This document shows, one piece after another, positions 25,841 to 33,391 of a DNA stretch of 64,000 bases. The position numbers and the translations under genes were made by a program. This DNA is from Polaromonas sp. (GTDB lineage Bacteria > Pseudomonadota > Gammaproteobacteria > Burkholderiales > Burkholderiaceae_C), in the NCBI RefSeq assembly GCF_010365105.1, contig NZ_JAAFGZ010000004.1, forward strand, positions 1 through 64,000, given 5' to 3'. The first letter of the stretch is position 1, and each line of letters begins with the position of its first letter. A model generated the notes under the pieces. It ran no database searches and was not told the DNA's origin. It was given only the letters and a program-made list of their open reading frames with translations.

Positions 25841-26191
25841 TTAAGCCTTTGCAGGCGGGTCGCTGGGCAAGTTGCTGCTGGATAGTATCTCGGCTGGCGG
25901 TCCCAGCGGGGCACTGTCGGCGCCGTGGGCCGCCCAGGTGCCACCGCTGCGGGCGGTGTTTTCGCGCTCGTCCATGGCGTCATCGTCAAAATTGAGTTCC
26001 CCGCCGGCATCGGGCGTGTCGCTGACCGTGCCGGTATCGCCCGGGTTCAGCTTGCTCGGCTGCACCAGACCCGGCACTTCATCGCCCAGGTAGCCATGCC
26101 GACCCTTTTGCGCGGCCAGGTTTTCTGACATATCACTGCGCGCATGCGGGTCACTGGGGGCGGATTTTTCATGGTTCTGCTGGCTGGTCAT
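25841..26191 (-). CDS. 116-residue acidic hydrophilic protein
   Basis: 116 residues, polar throughout and rich in Asp, Glu, Pro, Ser and Gly (starts MTSQQNHEKSAPSDPHARSD), without hydrophobic segments; probably disordered. GGGAG precedes the ATG at 26191. It follows the 63-residue gene at 26278 on the same strand. It converges on kguD. No known domain; in style it resembles the small proteins at 17.5-18.2 kb. Confidence 0.6.
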   Translation of the reverse strand: MTSQQNHEKSAPSDPHARSDMSENLAAQKGRHGYLGDEVPGLVQPSKLNPGDTGTVSDTPDAGGELNFDDDAMDERENTARSGGTWAAHGADSAPLGPPAEILSSSNLPSDPPAKA

Positions 26192-26277
26192 GGCTGGCTC
26201 CCGGGGTTTTTTGCCCTGATAAGGTTCTAAAACTAATGCGTTGGTGGCTGGTTGCGGAACGCGCCTGATGCGCCGGC

Positions 26278-26469
26278 CTAATTGCCCAGCGGCGGGCGGG
26301 CCAGTGTGGTCTGCTCGTCCATCTCCCGATTGGCGAGCCCATCGGCAGAGTCTTCATCGTGGGTCTCGTCCTGGCCCTTTTCCAAGCTTCCCGGCCGGGC
26401 AGTGGGCTCGGTGACTGGCGGCGCTTGGGCCGGATTTTTGGCGTTGTTAAAAGTTGCCTTGCTTGTCAT
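26278..26469 (-). CDS. 63-residue hydrophilic protein
   Basis: 63 residues, polar and acidic in the middle (QDETHDEDSADGLANREMDE), probably disordered. The ATG at 26469 has AAGGAAA 8 bases upstream; an extension to 26487 lacks one. It is probably co-transcribed with 25841. Function unknown. Confidence 0.55.
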   Translation of the reverse strand: MTSKATFNNAKNPAQAPPVTEPTARPGSLEKGQDETHDEDSADGLANREMDEQTTLARPPLGN

Positions 26470-26591
26470 GCTGTGATTTCCTTTCAAGAAGCTGCAAAAT
26501 TTTCAGCTTGGCCTGCGGTCTACACCTTGTCTATAAGCTGTCGAGCCAGCCCTCTGTCAGTCGTTGGCTGACACACGCAGGCCTGCGGCTT

Positions 26592-27392
26592 TCAATGCGC
26601 ATGCGCCGCCCAGCTGACCAGCATGACCAGTCCGATGCCGATACCCAGCCAGGCAATCTGTGCGGCCGTCTCCTTCAGGGACGCGCGTTTTTGCAGTTGC
26701 GGAATCAGGTCCGCCAGCGCCACATAGACAAAGCTGCTGGCGGCAATGATCAGGAAGAATGGCAAATAGCTGTAAAGCTGGTCCACCAGCGCATAACCGA
26801 TCATGCCGCCCAATGCCGTGACGGCGCCGGCCAGCGAGACCTTGACCAGCGCGATACGCCGGTTGTTGTCGGAGCTTTGGCGCAGCACGATCAGGTCGCC
26901 CATGTGGTGCGGCACTTCATGCACCAGAACGGCCAGCGTGGCGACAAAACCCAGCCGCAAATCGGCAATGAAGGCAGACGCGATCAGGATACCGTCGCCA
27001 AAGGCATGTACGCTGTCACCGGCCAGCACCGCCCAGCCGCCCGGTTTCTTTTCAAGGTGGTGATGAACATGGCTGTGATCCTGAAGACTTTCGTGGTCTC
27101 CATGCCCGACGACATGGTGCTCGTGGCCGTGGTGCCAGAGTTCGGCCTTGTCGAGCAGGAAAAAAAACACCAGGCCGACGAGCAGCGTGGCAAACAGGTT
27201 GTCGGGGGAGACCTGGCTTTCAAACGCCTCGGGCAGCAGATGCATGAAGGCTGTTCCCAGCAGCGCACCAGCGGCCAGGCTGAGCATATGCTGGGTGTAG
27301 CGTGCCAGTGCGCCAAAACTGAGCAGCGCTGCCAGCCAGACACTGCCAATGCCGGCCGTCATGGTGCCCAACAAAATTGCTATTAAAACCAT
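26592..27392 (-). CDS. ZIP-family divalent metal transporter
   Basis: 266 residues with about eight membrane helices. A His-rich cytoplasmic loop (HHGHEHHVVGHGDHE ... HSHVHHH) lies between helices 3 and 4. The metal-binding helices are visible as HAFGDG and HEVPHHMGD, the ZIP signatures. It imports zinc, or iron or manganese in some relatives. No regulator lies next to it. The gene ends before the small-protein pair and starts next to the polA-side terminator. Confidence 0.93.
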   Translation of the reverse strand: MVLIAILLGTMTAGIGSVWLAALLSFGALARYTQHMLSLAAGALLGTAFMHLLPEAFESQVSPDNLFATLLVGLVFFFLLDKAELWHHGHEHHVVGHGDHESLQDHSHVHHHLEKKPGGWAVLAGDSVHAFGDGILIASAFIADLRLGFVATLAVLVHEVPHHMGDLIVLRQSSDNNRRIALVKVSLAGAVTALGGMIGYALVDQLYSYLPFFLIIAASSFVYVALADLIPQLQKRASLKETAAQIAWLGIGIGLVMLVSWAAHAH

Positions 27393-27446
27393 CGCTTTTT
27401 ACGCCCATTCCGTCTGGGCCAAAGCCCTGAACAATGATTGATTGAA

Positions 27447-27488
27447 TAAAAAAACCCGGCTTCGGCATGAGAGCCGGAAACCGGGGTT
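27447..27488 (-). terminator. minus-strand terminator
   Basis: On the minus strand AACCCCGG...CCGGGTT forms a long stem, with an inner CCGGCTC/GAAGCCGG-like pairing, ending in T7. It lies downstream of the molybdenum-hydroxylase remnant and would end transcripts coming from polA. Confidence 0.85.
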
Positions 27489-27499
27489 CTTTCATATTA

Positions 27500-28066
27500 T
27501 CGAGCGTGTCAAGCTCCCAAGCCAAAGGCTTGCCGGAGCGCCAGCGAAGCCGTGCGCAGGGCGACGGCAATGCTGCTGTGCTTGCGGCCAGAAATGCGGA
27601 AGCTGCGCCCTTGATCTGGAGCGGATTGGTCTTGTCATCGACTTCAGGCAAAAAAATGGCTTCGATGGCCGGTATGTCGGCATGCACCGGCACAGGGTAT
27701 TCAGCCAGGTCGTGGTTGACGAAAAAACCGAAGCGCAGGTCGATCACGCCCTCTTCGTGCAGCGCCGAGCCCACGCCCCAGGTCATGTCGCCCAGCGCCT
27801 GCGAGGTGGCGATATTCATATTCAAAATGCGCCCCAGGGCAAACACGCCGAGCATGCGGCGCTATCGAATTTCGCCCGAATCCATGTCCACCGCGACTTC
27901 GGCAAAGTGCGCGCCGTAGGCCTGCTGCGAGTATTTTCTTGCCATCTCTCCGTGCTTGATCTCGCCGTCGGCCTGCAGGCCCACCGCACCCGCCAGCTTC
28001 GCCAGCGACGCCGACTTGACTGCGCCGGAAATCCTGCCGCCGGCAAACACCGCCCAAGGAAAGGCT
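27500..28066 (-). pseudogene. 3' remnant of a xanthine dehydrogenase/aldehyde oxidase large subunit (PaoC/YagR-like)
   Basis: Minus-strand sequence encodes the C-terminal part of a molybdopterin-binding hydroxylase subunit: AVGLQADGEIKHGEMARKYS, AYGAHFAEVAVDMDSGEIR, then MLGVFALGRILNMNIATSQALG, MTWGVGSALHEEG, NHDLAEYPVPVHADIPAIE and FLPEVDDKTNPLQIKGA. An in-frame TAG at about 27859-27861 replaces a sense codon in GEIRxRRMLG. Beyond KGA the frame no longer matches the expected GELGISGAGAA region. The N-terminal three quarters are absent, cut off near the end of polA. It is a decayed fragment. Confidence 0.85.
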
Positions 28067-28071
28067 GCGCC

Positions 28072-30918
28072 TCAGTGCGCCTGTTCCCAGTTCGGGCCAA
28101 AGCCGATCTCGGCCAGCAGCGGCACCTTCAGGTCAGCCACGCCGGCCATGAGGCGCGGAATCTCGGTGCGCACCCATTCGACCTCGGCCTCGGGCACCTC
28201 GAACACCAGTTCGTCATGCACCTGCATGATCATTTTGGTCTGGCGCTGTTCGGCGTCCAGTGCCTGCTGCACCCTGACCATGCTGAGCTTGATCAGGTCG
28301 GCCGCCGTGCCCTGCATGGGCGCGTTGATGGCGGCCCGCTCGGCGCCGGCGCGGCGCGGGCCGTTGGGCGAATTGATCTCGGCCAGGTACAGGCGCCGGC
28401 CGAACACCGTTTCAACATAGCCTTGATCTTTGGCCAGCTGGCGTGTTTCATCCATGTAACGCTTCACGCCAGGGTAGCGCTGGAAATAGCGGTCGATGTA
28501 GGCGGCGGCAGCCTTGGTCTCAATGCCCAGGTTCTTGGCCAGGCCGAAGCTGCTCATGCCATAGATCAGGCCGAAGTTGATCACCTTGGCATAGCGGCGC
28601 TGCTCGCTGCTGACCTCTTCGAGCGCCACGCCGAACACCTCGCCGGCGGTCGCGCGGTGCACGTCCAGCCCGGCGGTGAAGGCATGCAGCAAGGCCTCGT
28701 CGCCGCTGATGTGCGCCATGATGCGCAACTCGATCTGCGAATAGTCAGCGCTGGCGATCACGCTGCCGGCGGGCGCCACAAAGGCTTCTCGCACGCGCCG
28801 GCCTTCGGGCGTCTTGACCGGTATGTTCTGCAAATTGGGGTCGTTGCTCGACAGCCGCCCGGTCACGGCCACGGCCTGCGCATAGTGGGTATGGACCCGG
28901 CCGGTACGTGGCAACGCCAGCTGCGCCAGCTTGTCGGTGTAGGTGCCCTTGAGCTTGGACAGGCTCCGGTGCTCCAGCAGCTTGGCGGGCAGCGGGTAAT
29001 CTTCGGCCAGTTTTTCGAGCACTTCCTCGTCGGTGCTGCGCGCGCCGCTGGGCGTTTTCTTGACCACCTTCATGCCCAGCTTGTCAAAGAAAATCTCGGC
29101 CAACTGTTTGGGGCTGCCCAGGTTGAAGGGCTGGCCGGCGATTTCATAAGCCTCGGTCTCCAGTTGCAGCAGGCGCTGGCCGAGTTCATGGCTTTGTTTG
29201 GCCAGCATCGGCGCGTCGATCAGCACGCCGTTGCGCTCGATGCGGTAGAGCGATTCGCTGCTGTGCATTTCCAGCTCATAGATGAACAGCAGTTTTTCAT
29301 TGGCCTGCACCTGCGGCCACAGCACGCGGTGCACGTCGAGCGTCTGGTCGGAGTCTTCGCACGAGTATTCGGCCGCCTTGGCAATCTCGACCTGGTTGAA
29401 CTTGATCTGGTTCACGCCCTTGCCGCACAGGTCTTCGTAGTGGATGCCGCTGCGGCCCACGTGCCGCTCGGCCAGGCTGGACAGCCCGTGCGGCTTGTGC
29501 GCTTCGAGCACATAGCTTTGCAGCATGGTGTCGTGCGCATAGCCCTGCACCTCGATGCAGTGGTTGGCGAAGACGTGGCGGTCGTACTTGACGTTCTGGC
29601 CAAGCTTGGCCCGGGCCGGGTTTTCAAGCCAGGGCTTGAGGCGGGCCAGCACCTCGTCGATAGGCAATTGCGCGGGCGCGCCGGGGTAGTCGTGCGTCAG
29701 CGGAATGTAGCCGGCCTCGCCCGGCGTCACGCTGAAACTGATGCCGACGATCTGTGCCCGCATCTCGTCGAGCGAGGTGGTTTCGGTATCGACCGCCACC
29801 AGTTCGGCCGCTTCGATTTTTGCCAGCCAGGCGTCGAAGGCCTCCCAGGTCAGGACGGTGTCGTAAAGCAGGTTGCTGGCGCCCCCGGCCAGGGGCGCAT
29901 CGGGCCGTGAAGCCTCTTTATCCTTGTCTTCGTCGTCGTCGTCGTCAAACAGTCCGGGCGAATCCGGCGACGCCACGGGCGCGCGCGGCTTGCGGCGCTC
30001 GGCACCGCCAATCAGTTCGGGTGGGGTGCTTTCGGCATCGATCTGGCCGACCAGCCCCTTGAAGCCGTATTTAAGATAAAAAACTCTCAATGCGCTTGTC
30101 TGCTGTGCGCCTATAGCTATGGATTCCATAGCAGGAAAGCCGTCGATGTAATCAGCCAGGTCACAGTCTTTCTTGATCGTCAGCAACTCGCGGCCCCTGG
30201 GCAGCCAGTCCAGCGACTTGCGCAGGTTCTCGCCGACGATGCCCTTGATCTCGCCGGCCCGGGCCACCAGCGCATCGAGCGAGCCGTATTCGAGCAGCCA
30301 CTTGACGGCGGTCTTGGGCCCAACCTTGGGCACGCCCGGCACGTTGTCCACCGCGTCGCCGACCAGCGTCTGGTAGTCAACCATCAGGCGCGGCGGCACG
30401 CCAAACTCGGCCTCGACGCCGGCCAGGTCGCGGCGGCGGTCGTTCATGGTATCGATGACGGTGATGTGTTCATCGACCAGCTGGCTCAGGTCCTTGTCGC
30501 CGCTGGAGATGATGACCTCGATGCGCTGGCTCGACGCCATGCAGGCCAGTGTGCCAATCACATCGTCGGCTTCCACGCCGGGCACGGCCAGCACTTTCCA
30601 GCCCAGCAGTTGCACCACGTCATGAATCGGCTCGACCTGGCTGCGCAGGTCGTCCGGCATCGGGGAGCGCTGCGCCTTGTACTCCGGATACAGCGCGTCG
30701 CGAAAGGTTGGACCCTTGGCGTCAAACACGCACACCGCATAGTCGGCACGAACATCCTTGCGCAGCTTTTGCATCATGTTGACCATGCCGCGAATGGCCC
30801 CGGTGGCCGGGCTGTGCGGGTCGCCGGGGGTGACGCGCAAATCGGGCATGGCATGAAAGGCGCGGTACAGGTAGCTGGAGCCATCGACCAGCAGCAAGGT
30901 TTTTTTGTCAAGGGTCAT
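28072..30918 (-). CDS. polA: DNA polymerase I
   Basis: 948 residues with all three domains: the 5'-3' exonuclease (LLLVDGSSYLYRAFHAMP ... ADYAVCVFDAKGPTFR), an active-looking 3'-5' proofreading domain (LVAVDTETTSLDEM, Asp and Glu present), and the polymerase domain with motif A (SADYSQIELRIMAHISGD), the O-helix region (RRYAKVINFGLIYGMS) and motif C (MQVHDELVF). The ATG at 30918 starts MTLDKKTLLLVDG; the upstream in-frame extension to 31020 is not conserved-looking. It carries a copy of the dispersed hairpin (30116-30132) in the linker between the 5'-nuclease and exonuclease domains. Confidence 0.98.
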   Translation of the reverse strand: MTLDKKTLLLVDGSSYLYRAFHAMPDLRVTPGDPHSPATGAIRGMVNMMQKLRKDVRADYAVCVFDAKGPTFRDALYPEYKAQRSPMPDDLRSQVEPIHDVVQLLGWKVLAVPGVEADDVIGTLACMASSQRIEVIISSGDKDLSQLVDEHITVIDTMNDRRRDLAGVEAEFGVPPRLMVDYQTLVGDAVDNVPGVPKVGPKTAVKWLLEYGSLDALVARAGEIKGIVGENLRKSLDWLPRGRELLTIKKDCDLADYIDGFPAMESIAIGAQQTSALRVFYLKYGFKGLVGQIDAESTPPELIGGAERRKPRAPVASPDSPGLFDDDDDEDKDKEASRPDAPLAGGASNLLYDTVLTWEAFDAWLAKIEAAELVAVDTETTSLDEMRAQIVGISFSVTPGEAGYIPLTHDYPGAPAQLPIDEVLARLKPWLENPARAKLGQNVKYDRHVFANHCIEVQGYAHDTMLQSYVLEAHKPHGLSSLAERHVGRSGIHYEDLCGKGVNQIKFNQVEIAKAAEYSCEDSDQTLDVHRVLWPQVQANEKLLFIYELEMHSSESLYRIERNGVLIDAPMLAKQSHELGQRLLQLETEAYEIAGQPFNLGSPKQLAEIFFDKLGMKVVKKTPSGARSTDEEVLEKLAEDYPLPAKLLEHRSLSKLKGTYTDKLAQLALPRTGRVHTHYAQAVAVTGRLSSNDPNLQNIPVKTPEGRRVREAFVAPAGSVIASADYSQIELRIMAHISGDEALLHAFTAGLDVHRATAGEVFGVALEEVSSEQRRYAKVINFGLIYGMSSFGLAKNLGIETKAAAAYIDRYFQRYPGVKRYMDETRQLAKDQGYVETVFGRRLYLAEINSPNGPRRAGAERAAINAPMQGTAADLIKLSMVRVQQALDAEQRQTKMIMQVHDELVFEVPEAEVEWVRTEIPRLMAGVADLKVPLLAEIGFGPNWEQAH
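30116..30132. repeat. dispersed hairpin inside polA
   Basis: Perfect palindrome with 8-bp arms, GCTATGGA-T-TCCATAGC, within coding sequence. It encodes the ESIAI part of a short stretch just before FYLKYGFKGL in PolA. Confidence 0.7.
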
Positions 30919-31084
30919 AGGGCGAGATTGTCGGGGAAATCGACCAGACGCTGGCGGCCCGCCAACGCAGCCCTGTAGCGGCGTTTCGGCAAGGGACTGG
31001 CGCCTGCCTTCAAAGACCATTTGGCAAGCGGTAATGGCCTTTTATTCCTGCGTCGGCCGGGCTTCGCACGCCTACAATGCAGGC

Positions 31085-31417
31085 ATGAAAACCGCTCTTC
31101 GCCTCTTTTTTGTCGCTGCCATTGCAGCGCTGCCGCTGGCTGCGGCCGTGGCGCAAACACCGGCACCCGCCGAGGCAGGGGTCCGGGAAAAACCAGCCCG
31201 GCCCGACAAGAAGATCGAGCGCATCCGCACCGAAGATGCCGGCACGCGCATCGACGAGTTGCGCGTCGGCGGCGAAACCCAGCAAATCACGGTCCAGCCC
31301 AAGACCGGCGGCGCCGCCTACGAGGTCAAGCCTGCCGAAGGCGCCCGGGGCACGGCACCTGCGGCCACCAGCAACGACACCAACGGTTCGCGCGTCTGGA
31401 ACGTGCTGAAGTTCTGA
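31085..31417 (+). CDS. DUF2782-like exported protein
   Basis: 110 residues with a signal peptide (MKTALRLFFVAAIAALPLAAAVAQ) and a basic, small mature domain with ERIRTEDAGTRIDELRVGGETQQITVQP and a C-terminal GSRVWNVLKF. This fits a betaproteobacterial DUF2782-type protein that commonly sits next to thrB or polA. It diverges from polA and precedes thrB by 46 bp. Function unknown, location periplasm. Confidence 0.75.
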   Translation: MKTALRLFFVAAIAALPLAAAVAQTPAPAEAGVREKPARPDKKIERIRTEDAGTRIDELRVGGETQQITVQPKTGGAAYEVKPAEGARGTAPAATSNDTNGSRVWNVLKF

Positions 31418-31463
31418 TTCCCACCTCCTTTCTTTTTTTCCAGCACAGGGTTCTTTTTCACGC

Positions 31464-32414
31464 ATGGCCGTATTCACCGAAGTCTCGTTTGACGAGGCTG
31501 CAGCGTTCTTGCGCTTTCTTGATTTGGGTCAACTGCAGCACCTCAAGGGCGCATCAGGCGGCATCGAAAACACCAACTACTTCGTCGATACAGACCAAGG
31601 CCAGTATGTGCTGACGCTGTTCGAACGCCTGACGTTTGATCAGCTGCCGTTTTACCTGCACCTCATGAAGCACCTGGCGACACGCGGCATTCCCGTGCCC
31701 AACCCGGCGCCCGACGCCAGGGGCAAGCTGCTGCACCGCCTCAAGGGCAAGCCCGCCGCCGTGGTGAACAAGCTGCGCGGCCACAGCGAACTCGCGCCCA
31801 CGCCAGCGCATTGCGCCGGGGTGGGCGACATGCTGGCCCGCCTGCACCTGGCCGGCCTCGACTATGAGCGCCAGCAGCCCAATCTGCGTGGCCTGGCCTG
31901 GTGGAACGAAACCGTGCCGGTGGTGCTGCCCCACCTGGACGAAGACCAGCGCCGCCTGATCATGGGCGAACTGGCCTATCAAAACCATGTTGCCGCGTCG
32001 TCAGGCTACCGCAGCCTGCCTCGCGGCGTCATCCATGCCGACCTGTTTCGCGACAACGTCATGTTCGAAAACGGCCAGCTCACGGGATTTTTCGACTTCT
32101 ACTTTGCTGGCTGCGACACCTTTTTGTTCGACATCGGCATCTGCCTGAACGACTGGTGCACTGCGCTGGAAAGCGGCAGGCTCGACACGGCGCGCGCCGA
32201 TGCCTTCATGGCGGCTTACCAGAAGGTGCGGCCCCTGACGGTGCAGGAACGCACGCTGCTGCCAGCCATGCAGCGCGCCGGCGCGCTGCGTTTCTGGGTG
32301 TCGCGGTTGTGGGATTTCCACCTGCCGCGTGACGCCGCCATGCTCAAACCGCATGACCCCGGCCACTTCGAGCGCGTATTGCGCGAACGGCTGGTGCAGC
32401 CTTATCTTTTGTAG
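31464..32414 (+). CDS. thrB: homoserine kinase (choline-kinase-like type)
   Basis: 316 residues of the APH/choline-kinase fold used for homoserine phosphorylation in many beta- and gammaproteobacteria. The N-terminus (MAVFTEVSFDEAAAFLRFLD) and GGIENTNYFVDTDQGQYVLTLFE are family hallmarks. The catalytic loop is GVIHADLFRDNVMFENG, and the metal motif is FFDFYFAGCDTFLFDIG. It makes O-phosphohomoserine for threonine synthesis. ThrA and ThrC are not in the window. Confidence 0.95.
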   Translation: MAVFTEVSFDEAAAFLRFLDLGQLQHLKGASGGIENTNYFVDTDQGQYVLTLFERLTFDQLPFYLHLMKHLATRGIPVPNPAPDARGKLLHRLKGKPAAVVNKLRGHSELAPTPAHCAGVGDMLARLHLAGLDYERQQPNLRGLAWWNETVPVVLPHLDEDQRRLIMGELAYQNHVAASSGYRSLPRGVIHADLFRDNVMFENGQLTGFFDFYFAGCDTFLFDIGICLNDWCTALESGRLDTARADAFMAAYQKVRPLTVQERTLLPAMQRAGALRFWVSRLWDFHLPRDAAMLKPHDPGHFERVLRERLVQPYLL

Positions 32415-32423
32415 CCCCCTGCC

Positions 32424-33215
32424 ATGAAATTGAATATTGTTCCCGCACGTACCGGCCTGACCTGGGTCAAGCTGGGTATCACGACCTTCGTCAAGCAGCC
32501 GCTGGCCATGGCGGGGCTTTTCTTCATGTTCATGGCGATGCTGTCGGTCGCCACGCTGGTACCCTTCATCGGCGCTGCACTGGCCCTGGCGCTGCTGCCC
32601 GCCGCCACGCTGGGCCTGATGGCGGCGACCCAGGAAGCCACCAAGGGCAAGTTCCCGATGCCGTCGATCCTGATCAGCGCCTTTCGCGCCGGGCAGCAGC
32701 GCCTGCGGGCCATGATGGTGCTGGGCGCGCTGTATGCCGCAGGCTTTATGGCGCTGATGGGCATTTCGGCGCTGGTCGATGGAGGGCAGTTTGCCAGCCT
32801 CTACCTGGTGGGCGGAAAGATCACCGAGGAGCTGGTGCTGCAGGACAGCTTCCAGATGGCGATGTGGGTTGCGATGGCGCTCTACCTGCCGCTGTCGCTG
32901 CTGTTCTGGCATGCGCCGGCGCTGGTCCACTGGCATGGCGTGTCACCGGTCAAGAGCCTGTTTTTCAGCGCCATGGCCTGCTACAAGAATTTTGGTGCCT
33001 TCACCGTTTTCGGCCTGGCCTGGACCGGCGTGTTCGTGCTGGCGGCCATCGTGGTGTCACTGATTGCCACGCTGCTGGGCAACCCGATGCTGGCCACCGT
33101 CGCGATGTTTCCGGTTGCGCTGGTAATCGTCGCGATGTTCTTCACCTCGATCTACTTCACGTTTCGCGACTGTTTCCCGGAGACGGACGAGCCGCTTGCT
33201 GGCGAACCCGCCTGA
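32424..33215 (+). CDS. BPSS1780-like membrane protein
   Basis: 263 residues with about six to seven hydrophobic helices. The N-terminus MKLNIVPARTGLTWVKLGI matches the BPSS1780-type family often found behind thrB in Burkholderiales. It starts 9 bp after thrB, so it is co-transcribed. Function unknown, location inner membrane. Confidence 0.75.
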   Translation: MKLNIVPARTGLTWVKLGITTFVKQPLAMAGLFFMFMAMLSVATLVPFIGAALALALLPAATLGLMAATQEATKGKFPMPSILISAFRAGQQRLRAMMVLGALYAAGFMALMGISALVDGGQFASLYLVGGKITEELVLQDSFQMAMWVAMALYLPLSLLFWHAPALVHWHGVSPVKSLFFSAMACYKNFGAFTVFGLAWTGVFVLAAIVVSLIATLLGNPMLATVAMFPVALVIVAMFFTSIYFTFRDCFPETDEPLAGEPA

Positions 33216-33314
33216 TTTTGAAGCGCTCCGGCGCCAGAGCACATTTGTTTTCGCTAAAAATCGAATTTTTCAACATCAAAAAGGCCTTCTACGCAGAATG
33301 TGTCTAGGCTGACA

Positions 33315-33331
33315 GCTATTGATTCAGTAGC
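33315..33331. repeat. dispersed hairpin (imperfect)
   Basis: GCTATTGA-T-TCAGTAGC with one mismatch, preceded by GGCTGACA as in the copies at 3926 and 60349. It lies between the convergent membrane-protein and uvrD genes. Confidence 0.55.
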
Positions 33332-33391
33332 AAAGACTGCATGGTTTTTGTCCGTGTTGATTGCCGGCAAGCCAGTCCAACGGATTCCGCG

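Noticed and set aside
27442-29910. Plus-strand open frame of 822 codons opposite polA
   Set aside because: Composition is that of an antisense frame; polA motifs on the minus strand are unambiguous.
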